NCBI RefSeq assembly: GCF_002811245.1
Contig: NZ_NIVQ01000004.1
Span: 124,001 to 188,000 of the forward strand
DNA from: Vibrio salilacus
GTDB lineage: Bacteria > Pseudomonadota > Gammaproteobacteria > Enterobacterales > Vibrionaceae
Direction of reading: 5' to 3'
DNA: 64,000 nt
Positions within the stretch are counted from its first letter, which is position 1. Each line of letters opens with the position of its first letter. The notes below the pieces were generated by a model that saw only the letters and a list, made by a program, of their open reading frames with translations, was not told the DNA's origin and made no database searches. Shown here piece after piece: positions 1 to 9,196 of this stretch. Both the position numbers and the translations under genes were made by a program.

Positions 1-2
1 AA

Positions 3-974
3 TTACCTCCCCTGTCTTTCGGTGCGCTTCATCGGTTGATGATTGCCGGTGCTCGCTATACAGAAGACCAACACTACATGCCTATTGAGGTGCTGTGGTA
101 CCTTTGTTTATTTCAAGAAGCCAAACTTGCCTCAAATGGTAAAGTACTGTCAGAGCAAGATCTTGATACCGCTCTAGACAGCAAGTATTTCCGAGAAGCT
201 TATCTACCTGAACGAGCATTGGCTGACATCACTGATGGGCAAGTCTTGATTGAAACCAAAGGTGAAAGTATCGGTCAGGTAAATGGGTTAACCGTGATTG
301 ATATACCAGGTCACCCTATGTCATATGGTGAACCCGCGCGTATTTCATGTGTTATTCACTTCGGTGATGGGGATATTTCTGATGTAGAGCGAAAAGCGGA
401 GCTTGGTGGTAACTTACACGCCAAAGGCATGATGATAATGCAAGCGTTCGTCAGTAGTGCACTTAGACTTGACGAGCCGCTACCCTACTCTGCATCTGTT
501 GTTTTTGAACAATCTTACAGTGAAGTCGATGGTGATAGCGCGACGCTTGCCGAACTATGCTCGTTTGTCAGTGCTTTGTCGGAATACCCTATCAATCAAC
601 AAATTGCAGTGACTGGCGCTGTTGATCAGTTTGGGCGAGTACAAGCTGTTGGTGGCCTCAATGAAAAAATTGAAGGCTTTTACCATGTTTGTAAACACCA
701 AGGCTTAACGGGTGAGCAAGGTGTCATTTTGCCGAAATCAAACTTAAAGCATTTGGCGCTCAACAAAGATGTCGTTGAGAGCATTAAAAACAATCAATTT
801 CATATCTGGTCAGTATCAACCGTTGATGAAGCCGTTCCTATCTTAATGGGTAAGCCGTTTCGTGGTGATGATGACGAAAGCGTAATCAGCAAGATTGCAC
901 AACGTATTGAAAACTTTGAAAGACATGAACATCCGCAAGGAATTGTGGAGCGCATCAAAAACTGGTTCGTTTGA
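3..974 (+). CDS. ycbZ: Lon-like protease (YcbZ/LonH family), 3' part only
   Basis: C-terminal part of a Lon-family (peptidase S16) serine protease; the open frame runs off the left edge, so the AAA+ part is missing from view. The visible ~324 residues carry the S16 catalytic dyad: Ser in the GDSA motif (about base 535) and Lys in GGLNEKI (about base 655), separated by the spacing usual for Lon. E. coli YcbZ is about 586 residues, so a little over half is present. A start at 36 (TTG) is only an artefact of the window edge; the frame is open upstream with a plausible LPPLSFGALHRLM continuation. The gene precedes fabA as in E. coli, where ycbZ, fabA and rmf are neighbours. Substrates of this Lon paralogue are poorly known; that it is a functional protease is inferred from the intact dyad. 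Confidence 0.88.
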   Translation, partial: LPPLSFGALHRLMIAGARYTEDQHYMPIEVLWYLCLFQEAKLASNGKVLSEQDLDTALDSKYFREAYLPERALADITDGQVLIETKGESIGQVNGLTVIDIPGHPMSYGEPARISCVIHFGDGDISDVERKAELGGNLHAKGMMIMQAFVSSALRLDEPLPYSASVVFEQSYSEVDGDSATLAELCSFVSALSEYPINQQIAVTGAVDQFGRVQAVGGLNEKIEGFYHVCKHQGLTGEQGVILPKSNLKHLALNKDVVESIKNNQFHIWSVSTVDEAVPILMGKPFRGDDDESVISKIAQRIENFERHEHPQGIVERIKNWFV

Positions 975-994
975 GTAAAAAATGGCCACAAAAC

Positions 995-1011
995 GACTGA
1001 TCGGAGTTGTT
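995..1011 (+). promoter_or_regulatory. FadR-type operator upstream of fabA
   Basis: GACTGATCGGAGTTGTT is close to the FadR operator of E. coli fabA (ACTGATCGGACTTGTT as I remember it) and lies 54 bases before the fabA ATG, a position consistent with activation. FadR activates fabA in E. coli and loses DNA binding on long-chain acyl-CoA. Assignment rests on motif similarity. Confidence 0.7.
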
Positions 1012-1012
1012 T

Positions 1013-1030
1013 AGCGTACACCTGTTCACT
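1013..1030 (+). promoter_or_regulatory. FabR-type operator upstream of fabA
   Basis: AGCGTACACCTGTTCACT matches the FabR palindrome pattern AGCGTACA-N2-TGTTNNCT found in front of E. coli fabA and fabB. It abuts the FadR-like site, reproducing the E. coli arrangement. FabR represses unsaturated fatty acid synthesis in response to the acyl-ACP/CoA pool. Confidence 0.68.
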
Positions 1031-1064
1031 AACATGCTGCTATCAAAATCTGGAGTAATTGATA

Positions 1065-1583
1065 ATGCAAAACAAACGTGATTCTTATAACCGTGATGAT
1101 CTTCTAGCCTCAAGTCGAGGAGAACTGTTTGGTCCTGGTTACCCACAACTACCAGCACCAAATATGTTGATGATGGATCGCATCTCTAAGATGTCAGAAA
1201 CAGAAGGTGATTTCGGTAAAGGTCTTATCCTCGCAGAGTTAGACATTACTCCTGATCTATGGTTCTTTGATTGCCACTTCCCTGGTGATCCGGTAATGCC
1301 AGGTTGTCTAGGCTTAGATGCCATGTGGCAATTGGTTGGCTTTTTCTTAGGCTGGGTTGGCGGTAAAGGTCGAGGCCGAGCTCTGGGTGTTGGTGAAGTG
1401 AAATTTACCGGTCAGATTCTGCCAACGGCGAAAAAAGTAACCTATGAAATCCATATGAAGCGTGTTGTTAATCGTAAATTGGTTATGGGTCTTGCTGATG
1501 GACGTGTACTGGTTGACGGTAAAGAGATTTATGTTGCTAAGGACCTGAAAGTTGGCCTTTTCCAAGATACGTCAGCGTTTTAA
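1065..1583 (+). CDS. fabA: 3-hydroxydecanoyl-ACP dehydratase/isomerase FabA
   Basis: Bifunctional cytoplasmic enzyme of type II fatty acid synthesis; it dehydrates 3-hydroxydecanoyl-ACP and isomerises trans-2- to cis-3-decenoyl-ACP, the branch point to unsaturated fatty acids. The 172-residue product equals the E. coli length and shows the hot-dog signature with active-site His in [15 protein letters not shown] (about residue 70) and Asp in LGLDAMWQ (about residue 84). The ATG at 1065 is preferred over the in-frame TTG at 1059 because a GGAG sits 9 bases before it and the length then fits. Upstream are FadR- and FabR-like operators; a rho-independent terminator follows. Identity is close to certain. 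Confidence 0.98.
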   Translation: MQNKRDSYNRDDLLASSRGELFGPGYPQLPAPNMLMMDRISKMSETEGDFGKGLILAELDITPDLWFFDCHFPGDPVMPGCLGLDAMWQLVGFFLGWVGGKGRGRALGVGEVKFTGQILPTAKKVTYEIHMKRVVNRKLVMGLADGRVLVDGKEIYVAKDLKVGLFQDTSAF

Positions 1584-1602
1584 CTTTAACTGTTTCTATA
1601 GC

Positions 1603-1628
1603 AAAGCGACTCACTAGAGTCGTTTTTT
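1603..1628 (+). terminator. Rho-independent terminator of fabA
   Basis: Stem CGACTC/GAGTCG with loop ACTA, followed by a T run, 20 bases after the fabA stop. Confidence 0.85.
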
Positions 1629-1669
1629 TGTTCACAATACATTTAGTTATAGTGCATTATGTGGTTATT

Positions 1670-1692
1670 TAAAAGCCCCTTACGGGGCTAAG
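1670..1692 (-). terminator. Rho-independent terminator of rmf
   Basis: Read on the minus strand: AGCCCC, loop GTAA, GGGGCT, then TTTT, just downstream of the rmf stop. Confidence 0.75.
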
Positions 1693-1718
1693 TTCCTATA
1701 TCGTATGTGGATTGAGTG

Positions 1719-1892
1719 TTATTTGTAGAGACCAGAGTGTTTATCTTCTCTGGCATCGCGCCAACCACCAAGCCAATTGGATCGAACATCCATCTGTTGG
1801 TACGGACATGCCTCCATCGAGCGGCCATTTAGACCTGCTTTGTAACCTTGAGATTGAGCTCTTTCCAAGCGGTCACGCTTTTGTCTCTTCAT
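1719..1892 (-). CDS. rmf: Ribosome modulation factor RMF
   Basis: Small basic protein that dimerises 70S ribosomes into inactive 100S particles in stationary phase. The 57-residue product begins MKRQKRDRLERAQ and retains CPYQ and RSNWLGGWRDA, all as in E. coli RMF (55 residues). The start at 1892 is chosen over an ATG six codons upstream because it matches the family start and is preceded by AGGA at 7-10 bases. It is convergent with fabA, the same neighbourhood as in E. coli, and has its own terminator. In E. coli rmf is induced by ppGpp and cAMP-CRP; I could not identify such sites here. Confidence 0.96.
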   Translation of the reverse strand: MKRQKRDRLERAQSQGYKAGLNGRSMEACPYQQMDVRSNWLGGWRDAREDKHSGLYK

Positions 1893-2039
1893 AGTGTCGT
1901 CCTCATACATAAAATGTTTCTTAACGTACTACTTAAAACACCTCACTCCATTCATCGCTTACACAATGACGTAACGAGTAGATGTGAAGCTTTTATGACT
2001 TCACCTTTAAGATTCGATCAAAAAAGAGCCAAATTCAAG

Positions 2040-2079
2040 CAAAAAAAAAGCACAGATCCAAAAATGTGAACCTGTGCTC
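2040..2079 (-). terminator. Terminator of the rlmKL-uup-DUF3466 operon
   Basis: On the minus strand AGCACAG ... CTGTGCT (7 bp stem, about 16-base loop) runs into nine T residues, 17 bases after the DUF3466 stop codon. Confidence 0.85.
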
Positions 2080-2095
2080 TTGTTTACAATTTAAT

Positions 2096-3685
2096 CTATT
2101 TTCTACGCAACCCAAGTAAGCCAAGTAGAGTTAGTGCTAATAGTCCTAATGTACCACCTTGTCGCTCTATTGTGCTCTGTTCGACTGGACGTTTAGAGAT
2201 GCTGGTAGCACCTTGAATAGGAACAAGTTCCACAGCGACTAATGATGCTCCAGCACGACAAGCGGCGTTAAACGCTTCACTGTCCCATCCACCAGCGCAG
2301 TAATATGCCGTTGCTGCTATGACGCCTGCATCGTTAATGTCTGCTGCTTCAATAATCCTAAATTCATTGTTATCCGTTGTCGCATTTGAACCATAGGTAA
2401 GATCATCGAGGTACCATGCTTTACCTTGCAAAGGTGCTTTAGCATTTGCTGTCAACGGCGCAATAAACGCGCGTTTTCCTCTCGGATTTCCGTTGGTTTC
2501 ACTATGGCGATCATAATCAATGGTACCGACAACTTCATCGTGGTTATTGATCGAACCTGCCTTCCCATTTGCACCAGAAAAGAAAATTCCGCCACTAAAG
2601 GCTTTGTATGAAGGTGAGTCAATGTTATCGACATAGAACAAAGTGTTGGAATAAGAGCCATTCAATGGCCGATTAAGTTTTGCAGTACCAATCGCAATCT
2701 TATTGTTATTGACTGCTTGCAAGGTTTGGTTGGCATACTCTGACCTATCGTATGGGAAACCAGAAACAGGGGTTGAGGACCAAGTGACAGCATCGTTAGA
2801 CTTGAATACGGTTGCTCGGAAATACACATCACTATCTGAATTGTAGCCGACAGCGTAAAAATCCGAACCAATTTTTACGATATCACGTGCGCTCCCATGA
2901 GCCCGACGATCTCCATTTGTTTTATTGTTGCCAAACCAAGAGATTGGCTCCTGTAAATCATTATTTTTCCATACCGCGGCATATGAGTTATTACTCGCAG
3001 AATCATAACTCTTAGTAACACTGCCTACAGTGTAATAATCTGTGCCATCTTTTAATGTCTTCCAGGAGTGGGATTGGTCATGAGTGACATGTGTGAGGCC
3101 AACGTCATCCAAGCTGAGATCAATAGTTGAGGTGCCATTTACACTGGTGAAAGCTCTATTTCGGTACGTAGCGCCGTCCCTTCTATTACCAGTTGGAAAA
3201 GCACTATTGATACTATTCACTACTGTGTTTTCAGCGAACAGCTCACTGCCGCCATCAAGATATGCGATAGAGCCGGCATAGTTACCATCAATCTCATTTT
3301 TATAACCTTTTGTATACTGAAAATCAGCCCAAAGATCACACTGGGTGGTTTGATAGCCTAAAAAGTTACGGCAGTAACTTCTAAAACCGTCATAGCCATC
3401 ATCCAAGTAGCTCCAACCAAAAGGTAAAAAGAATGGCGCTTCATCGCGGTATTGAAAGCCTTCCCGGTATCGCTTAACTTCGACCGCCAATTCGGAGGTT
3501 GATGCGTCGCAAGACGCAGACCAACAACTCGTAGCTTCATCGCTAACTGCAACCCCATAGGTTTGCAAACTAGAGCTGGTTCCCTCTGGAGCACTCATAT
3601 AAACGTTATAAAGCGCCGCATTGGCGCCAAAAGAGGCCGCAACTGTCGCGGCCAACGTGGTGATTTTTAAACTATTACGACTCAT
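2096..3685 (-). CDS. DUF3466 family secreted protein with GlyGly-CTERM tail
   Basis: 529-residue exported protein of unknown function. A signal peptide (MSRNSLKITT..., cleavage probably after SFGANA) is followed by a long polar region rich in W, Y, N and G, with DDV/NDxG repeats (for example INNHDEVVGTI and DINDAGVIAAT) typical of DUF3466, a beta-propeller-like secreted family. The C-terminus has the tripartite sorting signal: GG, a hydrophobic leucine-rich helix and a terminal LRRK, i.e. the GlyGly-CTERM tag recognised by rhombosortase in Vibrio and relatives, usually linked to type II secretion and surface display. It starts 5 bases after uup, so it is the last gene of the rlmKL operon. Eight or so cysteines suggest disulphides. 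Function is not known. Confidence 0.8.
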   Translation of the reverse strand: MSRNSLKITTLAATVAASFGANAALYNVYMSAPEGTSSSLQTYGVAVSDEATSCWSASCDASTSELAVEVKRYREGFQYRDEAPFFLPFGWSYLDDGYDGFRSYCRNFLGYQTTQCDLWADFQYTKGYKNEIDGNYAGSIAYLDGGSELFAENTVVNSINSAFPTGNRRDGATYRNRAFTSVNGTSTIDLSLDDVGLTHVTHDQSHSWKTLKDGTDYYTVGSVTKSYDSASNNSYAAVWKNNDLQEPISWFGNNKTNGDRRAHGSARDIVKIGSDFYAVGYNSDSDVYFRATVFKSNDAVTWSSTPVSGFPYDRSEYANQTLQAVNNNKIAIGTAKLNRPLNGSYSNTLFYVDNIDSPSYKAFSGGIFFSGANGKAGSINNHDEVVGTIDYDRHSETNGNPRGKRAFIAPLTANAKAPLQGKAWYLDDLTYGSNATTDNNEFRIIEAADINDAGVIAATAYYCAGGWDSEAFNAACRAGASLVAVELVPIQGATSISKRPVEQSTIERQGGTLGLLALTLLGLLGLRRK

Positions 3686-3690
3686 TAAAT

Positions 3691-5607
3691 TTAACTTTCC
3701 TGTTGCATTGCTTCGAGCTCTTCCCAGCGCTCGAAGGCAATTTCAAGCTCCTGCTCTAGAGCAGCAAGCTTTTCTAATACGGCTTGTGTCTGATCGACGG
3801 GCTTTGAGAAAAACTCAGCGCTGTTAACTTGCTCTTGAACAGATTCAATGTCAGCTTCGAGCTGTTCAAGTTTGGCCGGAAGAACTTCCAATTCTCGCTG
3901 CAGTTTATAAGATAACTTCTTAGGCTTGTTGTTCACTACACTCGTTTTGGGAGTTTCCTCAACCTGTTGGACGGTTTTCGTTGTTTTTTCACTCACTCGC
4001 ACTTTATAAGACTGCGCACGCTGTTGCTGAGCATCATGATAACCGCCAACGAACTCTTCGATGACACCTTCACCCTCGAAAATCCAGCTTGTCGTTACCG
4101 TGTTATCAACAAACTGGCGATCATGGCTTACTAATAAAAGCGTACCCTGATAGTTGGCAAGCAAATCTTCTAAAAGTTCCAATGTTTCGATATCTAGATC
4201 GTTGGTCGGCTCATCAAGAACCAGCAAGTTATTCGGTTTAAGGAAAATACGGGCGAGTAGTAAGCGGTTCTTCTCACCGCCTGACAGCGCTTTTACTGGT
4301 GTACGTGCGCGTTTAGGAGCGAAGAGGAAATCTTGCAAGTAACTTAATGCATGGCGTTGACGACCGCCCACCATCACTTCTTGTTTCCCATCGGCTAAGT
4401 TATCAATCACCGTCTTCTCAGGGTCGAGAATTTCACGATATTGATCGAAATACGCCACTTCAAGCTTAGTCCCACAATGTAAGGTACCCGATTGTGGCTC
4501 AAGCGTGTTCAATAGAAGTTTAAGCAGTGTACTTTTACCGCAACCATTTGGCCCGATTAGCGCAATACGATCGCCACGCATGATATTGAAAGAAAAGTCT
4601 TTAACAATCGATTTATTTTCAATCGAGTAACTCATATTCTTAGCTTCGAATACGATCTTTCCTGAGCGAGAAGCGTCATCAATCTGAATGTTCGCTTTGC
4701 CCTGCACTTCACGACGGTCTAGACGTTCGTCACGCAGTTTTTTCAAGGCTCTAACACGTCCTTCATTACGCGTTCTACGTGCTTTGATACCTTGACGAAT
4801 CCAGACCTCTTCTTGCGCTAATTTTTTATCAAACTCGGCATTTTGCATCTCTTCGACACGGAGCATCTCTTCTTTTTCGATCAAGTAATTCTCGTAATTA
4901 CCAGGGAACGAGGCCAACTTACCACGATCAAGATCGACGATACGCGTTGCCATTGACTTAATAAAAGCGCGATCGTGAGAGATAAAGATGATCGAACCGC
5001 GAAAATCCTTTAGGAAATTTTCCAACCATTCGATGGTGGTCACATCAAGGTGGTTAGTCGGTTCATCGAGCAATAGCACATCAGGGTCACACACTAGAGC
5101 GCGCGCTAATGCCGCCTTACGCTGCCAACCGCCCGATAAATCAGTCAGCTTGACATGCCCATCTAGCTTCAGTGCAGCCAAAACATTCTTAATTCGGTCT
5201 TCGTAACGCCATGCACCAGAATGCTCAAGTTGCTCTTGGATACGTGAAAGCTTATTAATATTTTGCTCTGATGGATCGACCGCGATGAGATCGAGAAGAT
5301 CTTGATAGATCTTAATTTGATTGCCGATTTCCACAACGCCACCAGCAACATAATCAAATACAGTTCCTTCTTGATTACGCGGTGGATCTTGCTCTAAGCG
5401 CGATACCACGACATCTTGAGTCACGGTGAGTTTACCATCATCGAGCAGTACTTCGCCCGCGATCACCTTCATTAACGTCGATTTACCGGCACCATTACGG
5501 CCAACTAAACAAACGCGTTCGTTCTCTTGTAAGGCGAAGTCCGCGCTATCAAGCAAAGGATGGTCGCCATAGGCTAACAGTCCATTATTAATTGTAAGTA
5601 ATGCCAT
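3691..5607 (-). CDS. uup: ABC-F ATPase Uup
   Basis: Cytosolic ABC-F protein with two nucleotide-binding domains and no membrane domain; Uup acts on the ribosome and affects precise transposon excision in E. coli. NBD1 has Walker A GRNGAGKST (about residue 36), signature LSGGWQRK and Walker B LLLDEPTNHLD; NBD2 has GPNGCGKST (about 350), LSGGEKNR and LVLDEPTNDLD. A charged coiled-coil C-terminal domain (about 560-638) is the feature that separates Uup from EttA. Length 638 fits (E. coli 635). Its start overlaps the preceding glutaredoxin-like gene by 20 bases, indicating translational coupling in the rlmKL operon, which joins two ribosome-directed functions. Confidence 0.95.
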   Translation of the reverse strand: MALLTINNGLLAYGDHPLLDSADFALQENERVCLVGRNGAGKSTLMKVIAGEVLLDDGKLTVTQDVVVSRLEQDPPRNQEGTVFDYVAGGVVEIGNQIKIYQDLLDLIAVDPSEQNINKLSRIQEQLEHSGAWRYEDRIKNVLAALKLDGHVKLTDLSGGWQRKAALARALVCDPDVLLLDEPTNHLDVTTIEWLENFLKDFRGSIIFISHDRAFIKSMATRIVDLDRGKLASFPGNYENYLIEKEEMLRVEEMQNAEFDKKLAQEEVWIRQGIKARRTRNEGRVRALKKLRDERLDRREVQGKANIQIDDASRSGKIVFEAKNMSYSIENKSIVKDFSFNIMRGDRIALIGPNGCGKSTLLKLLLNTLEPQSGTLHCGTKLEVAYFDQYREILDPEKTVIDNLADGKQEVMVGGRQRHALSYLQDFLFAPKRARTPVKALSGGEKNRLLLARIFLKPNNLLVLDEPTNDLDIETLELLEDLLANYQGTLLLVSHDRQFVDNTVTTSWIFEGEGVIEEFVGGYHDAQQQRAQSYKVRVSEKTTKTVQQVEETPKTSVVNNKPKKLSYKLQRELEVLPAKLEQLEADIESVQEQVNSAEFFSKPVDQTQAVLEKLAALEQELEIAFERWEELEAMQQES

Positions 5608-5827
5608 TGTTTCCTAACCAAATCTGTAACTGTTGTAAATCAAACGGCCAGTTTAGCTCACTGCCGTGATAATGTAGCACTGGAATAGTGACGCCGTAAC
5701 GAGAAAATAACTCATCATCAAACGCGATATCAACGATGGTAATAGATTCGTTGATATTAAGCTGTTGAGTAAGAGTCAGTGCCATCTCACATAGATGGCA
5801 GCCCTCTGTACTGAATAATGTAATCAC
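5588..5827 (-). CDS. Glutaredoxin-like protein (DUF836)
   Basis: 79-residue thioredoxin-fold protein with a redox CHLC motif near the N-terminus (EGCHLCEMA) and the cis-proline segment YGVTIPVLHY. Family DUF836 (glutaredoxin-like) is widespread next to uup/rlmKL in Vibrio. It begins with GTG, 10 bases after rlmKL, and its 3' end overlaps uup. The redox partner is not known; a thiol-disulphide role is inferred from the motif. Confidence 0.85.
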   Translation of the reverse strand: MITLFSTEGCHLCEMALTLTQQLNINESITIVDIAFDDELFSRYGVTIPVLHYHGSELNWPFDLQQLQIWLGNNGITYN

Positions 5828-5837
5828 GGCTCACCTA

Positions 5838-7961
5838 TTAGTATTTGTGCGCAAGAACCCAACAATTGTGGATATGCTTATTACGTGCAAAGTCCAGTGG
5901 TAACGTTTGGTGCGAGATATTATTGGCAACCAAACCAATTTCTTCTAACGCTGCCTGATCCATTTTGAAATGACGTTTATTATTTGAGAACACGATAGTA
6001 CCGTCCGCTCTCAACAAGCGCTTAAGATTTCTCATCAATTGGATGTGATCGCGTTGCACGTCAAAGCTTTGTTCCATACGTTTAGAGTTAGAAAACGTTG
6101 GTGGGTCAATAAAGATCAGATCAAATTGCGCCGTCGATGTCTCAAGCCACTGCAAACAATCCGCTTGCTCGAAACGATGCTGACGACCAACTTGGCCATT
6201 AAGCTTCATGTTCTCTTTGGCCCAATCGAGATAAGTGTTAGACATATCAACCGTCGTTGTTGATTTTGCCCCACCACAAGCCGCATGCACGGTTGCAGAA
6301 CCTGTATAGGCGAATAGGTTAAGGAAATCTTTACCTTGCGCCATTTCACCTAACTTGCGTCGAGTGAGCTTGTGATCAAGAAATAAGCCTGTATCGAGAT
6401 AATCGTGCAGATTAACAATTAGTTGAACACCGTACTCATTGACGGTTAGCGTTTCAGACTCTTGTGATAGCTTTTGATATTGAGAGCGGCCTTTCTGTTT
6501 CTCTCGAATTTTGAGTACCACTTTATTAGCATCAATGCCCGTCACTTGAATCGCTGCACGAATAATATCAGTAAGGCGACGTTTGGCTTTCTCTTCTGGA
6601 ATATCTTTTGGTGCAGCGTACTCTTGAATCACTAAGTTATCGAGGTAGATATCAATGGCAACGTTATACTCTGGCAAGTCAGCATCGTAAATACGGTAGC
6701 AATCCAGTTGTTCTTTACGTGCCCATTTCCCTATCTTAGCGATATTCTTTTTTAAACGATTGGAAAAGTCAGGAGCAATCAAAGATTCAGTGACATTGTC
6801 ACTTGTTACTTGCGGAGAACGCTCACTGATTGAATAGTTCTTTTGGTGACAAGGTAACGCGCCGTTGTTGAGCTTGAACTGTTTATCTGCACGCATTCGC
6901 AAACAGCTAAGTAATTCATCAGAACTTGAGAAAATAGACGCTTGACAACCACCAAATTCAGCCTTGAGCTGGGCGCCGAAAGCGGTATAAAGCGCGATTA
7001 AACCTGGATGAGTCCCCAAACGCTCACCATAAGGCGGGTTAGAAACAATAACACCAGCTTCAAAGCCTTTTGGACGTTTTAGTTTTGCCGCATCCGCCAA
7101 TTCAAACTCAATCAATGAGTCCACACCCGCACGGCGAGCATTGTCACGTGCAGTTTTGAGTACCCGTTCGTCGTTATCAAAACCGAAAAATTTAGCGTCA
7201 ACTTTTTTGACGCCGCGTTTTGCCTGTACTGATGCTTCGGATTTAATCTCAGCCCACAACTCAGGTTCAAAATCTTCCAGTACTTCAAAACCCCATTTCG
7301 GACGATTAACACCAGGAGCCATATTCGCCGCCATCATAGCCGCTTCAATCAATAAAGTACCTGAGCCACACATGGGATCGAGGAATGACTTTTCATGCGT
7401 CCAACCGCTGCGAAGAATAATTGCCGCCGCGAGTGTTTCTCTTAAAGGTGCGCGCCCCGACTCAGGCCGATACCCACGTTGATGAAGGCCACCTCCAACC
7501 ATATCAACCCCAAGAATCGCTTTATCTCTGTGTAAACGAACGTGAATACGAAGATCAGGCTGATCTTTGCTGATCGACGGTCTAGGTAGGTTTTTCTTTT
7601 CGAAACTATCGACTATCGCATCCTTTACTTTCATGGCGCCGTATTGGCTATTACGGATTTCTTGGTTAGTACCGTTGAAATCAACAACCAACTTGTTTCG
7701 GCTGTGGAACTGATTCACCCAGTTAACAGCCGATGCGGCCAAATAAAGATCCATATCATTGTTACAAGTGAATTCTGATAGCACGCGTACGAACCTTGAA
7801 GCCAAGCGGCTCCACAAGCAGACTCGATAAATCTGTTCATTTGTCGCTTTAAAGCGAACCCCTGCTTGCACAGGTTTGGCGTTGCTAATTCCAAGCTTGG
7901 TCAGCTCGTCTACCAATAGATTTTCAAGGCCATTGGCGGTAACGGCAAGATATTGATGCAT
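5838..7961 (-). CDS. rlmL: 23S rRNA methyltransferase RlmKL (m2G2445 and m7G2069)
   Basis: Two-headed rRNA methyltransferase of 707 residues (E. coli RlmKL 702). The N-terminal half has a THUMP domain (about 45-155) and the RlmL Rossmann domain with [16 protein letters not shown] (about 190) and the catalytic NPPYGERLG (about 310). The C-terminal half is the RlmK domain with [18 protein letters not shown] (about 545) and [12 protein letters not shown] (about 617). It makes m2G2445 and m7G2069 in domain V of 23S rRNA, near the peptidyl transferase centre. First gene of a four-gene minus-strand operon with the glutaredoxin-like gene, uup and DUF3466. ATG start supported by family alignment. Confidence 0.97.
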   Translation of the reverse strand: MHQYLAVTANGLENLLVDELTKLGISNAKPVQAGVRFKATNEQIYRVCLWSRLASRFVRVLSEFTCNNDMDLYLAASAVNWVNQFHSRNKLVVDFNGTNQEIRNSQYGAMKVKDAIVDSFEKKNLPRPSISKDQPDLRIHVRLHRDKAILGVDMVGGGLHQRGYRPESGRAPLRETLAAAIILRSGWTHEKSFLDPMCGSGTLLIEAAMMAANMAPGVNRPKWGFEVLEDFEPELWAEIKSEASVQAKRGVKKVDAKFFGFDNDERVLKTARDNARRAGVDSLIEFELADAAKLKRPKGFEAGVIVSNPPYGERLGTHPGLIALYTAFGAQLKAEFGGCQASIFSSSDELLSCLRMRADKQFKLNNGALPCHQKNYSISERSPQVTSDNVTESLIAPDFSNRLKKNIAKIGKWARKEQLDCYRIYDADLPEYNVAIDIYLDNLVIQEYAAPKDIPEEKAKRRLTDIIRAAIQVTGIDANKVVLKIREKQKGRSQYQKLSQESETLTVNEYGVQLIVNLHDYLDTGLFLDHKLTRRKLGEMAQGKDFLNLFAYTGSATVHAACGGAKSTTTVDMSNTYLDWAKENMKLNGQVGRQHRFEQADCLQWLETSTAQFDLIFIDPPTFSNSKRMEQSFDVQRDHIQLMRNLKRLLRADGTIVFSNNKRHFKMDQAALEEIGLVANNISHQTLPLDFARNKHIHNCWVLAHKY

Positions 7962-8392
7962 AGTGATGTTTGATTCTTTAAAAAATGACCCCGCATTATA
8001 CCTGACTCGCTTAGTTACTGTTAGCTCAATCCCTTAATTCACCCTTTTTCTCTCTTCAATCGTTCAATTAATCATCAACGCCTCGTGTCGTATTTTAACG
8101 TCATGACAATGGAGTAACTAAAACCAATTCTGATATTTAATAAGCAATTAAAGCGAAGTGAATACTTATTCTTCATAAAATTGGTCTATACCAGTCATTA
8201 ATTTTTACGTAATAAAGCAACAGAAAATCGTCAAATGAGGAATTATTGGGTGGTTACGTGAAATTTAAAGGACAGATATGAGGATAAAGACATTGCTTTG
8301 TCGGTGGAATTTTGAACTGATCTCACAATAGAGACACACGCTGATGGCGATGATTCGAGCAGCTCGTCTTATTTAGGACGTAAATGATAGAC
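7962..8392. other. Intergenic region upstream of rlmKL, no gene recognised
   Basis: About 430 A+T-rich bases between the rlmKL start and the zapC terminator. It must hold the rlmKL promoter. A 17-codon frame at 8278-8331 (plus) has an AAAGGA before its ATG, but nothing else supports it. I see no RNA gene or repeat. Confidence 0.5.
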
Positions 8393-8421
8393 AAAAAAAG
8401 CCAGCTTTTTAACAAGCTGGC
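8393..8421 (-). terminator. Terminator of zapC
   Basis: Minus strand GCCAGCTT, loop GTTAAA, AAGCTGGC then TTTTTTT; 38 bases past the zapC stop. Confidence 0.88.
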
Positions 8422-8458
8422 GGAAAATGAAACAAAGGAACGATAATTGGGCTTACGC

Positions 8459-9004
8459 CTATCCAACCATAGAGATAGATTGAACATGGAAATGGTGATT
8501 ACATAATTGAATACGGTCGTGCATAACTTTAATGGCTTGGCCAAACTCTAGGCACTTAGCACTATTGAGCCAAAACGCTTCTAAATTGACAGAGGCACAT
8601 AAGCTGGCGCTTTCGCCCACTTCAAGCACTATGAAGTAGCCATCACTATAAGAGTTGTTGAGGCGAATTAGGTCCCCTTCCTCAGGCTTTAACTGACCAT
8701 CGGAGAGTGAATCAAAGAACCAGCTTTTGGGCTGAACGGGTTTATGAAAGCGTTTTGCAGCTACACAATAGAGCGTCAGTTCTGCTTGTTTTGGCTCACT
8801 GAGACCCAGTAATGCGATTTGCTCTTTGTATGTCATGTAAGCAGAGGCATCATCAACTGAAAATTCATTGATACCAATCGCGCACTCAACAATCAACTTA
8901 CGAGCAAGATTGGTTCTAAATACCATGTTATCCCCCAGGTCAAGCATCAAGTGCTGCTCTGAGTCATCATAGTACCAGGTCCATTTGTCACTGGGTTTAA
9001 GCAT
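8459..9004 (-). CDS. zapC: Cell division protein ZapC
   Basis: 181-residue cytosolic FtsZ-associated protein that promotes lateral interaction of FtsZ protofilaments at the division ring. The N-terminus (MLKPSDKWTWYYDDSEQHLM, LDLGDNMVFRT) and C-terminus (FGQAIKVMHDRIQL) match the ZapC pattern of E. coli (180 residues). It lies next to pyrD, as in E. coli (pyrD-zapC). A GATGGA Shine-Dalgarno-like stretch precedes the ATG. It has its own terminator downstream, and is separated from pyrD by a terminator and a 17-bp palindrome, so it probably has its own promoter. Confidence 0.93.
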   Translation of the reverse strand: MLKPSDKWTWYYDDSEQHLMLDLGDNMVFRTNLARKLIVECAIGINEFSVDDASAYMTYKEQIALLGLSEPKQAELTLYCVAAKRFHKPVQPKSWFFDSLSDGQLKPEEGDLIRLNNSYSDGYFIVLEVGESASLCASVNLEAFWLNSAKCLEFGQAIKVMHDRIQLCNHHFHVQSISMVG

Positions 9005-9089
9005 CGTTCCATCTCTTTATTTGTAATGAATGTCGGTAAAACGCTTAATTACCTCGCCAATCAATACTCAGATTTTATGCGCTAATAGA

Positions 9090-9128
9090 CGAAAAAAAAG
9101 AGGAAATGAAAGCTCATCTCCTCTTATC
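9090..9128 (-). terminator. Terminator of pyrD
   Basis: Minus strand AGAGGAGATGA, loop, TCATTTCCTCT then eight T; one internal mismatch in the stem. Confidence 0.8.
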
Positions 9129-9156
9129 TAGTGCTTAAAATTGCTGTATGCGCCTC

Positions 9157-9173
9157 AAGTGACAATGTCACTT
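9157..9173. promoter_or_regulatory. Perfect 17-bp palindrome between pyrD and zapC
   Basis: AAGTGACA-A-TGTCACTT, an 8-1-8 perfect inverted repeat, lies between the pyrD stop and the pyrD terminator, about 150 bases before zapC. It looks like an operator for a dimeric repressor, but I do not recognise the regulator. Confidence 0.35.
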
Positions 9174-9196
9174 AAGTGATTAATACTACTAAGCTA

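Noticed and set aside
7141..7482. 113-residue plus-strand frame inside rlmKL
   Set aside because: Antisense to a well-supported gene, with no promoter or Shine-Dalgarno sequence.
8278..8331. 17-codon frame (MRIKTLLCRWNFELISQ) with AAAGGA before its ATG in the rlmKL upstream region
   Set aside because: Too short to judge; only the Shine-Dalgarno-like stretch supports it and no membrane or conserved motif is visible.
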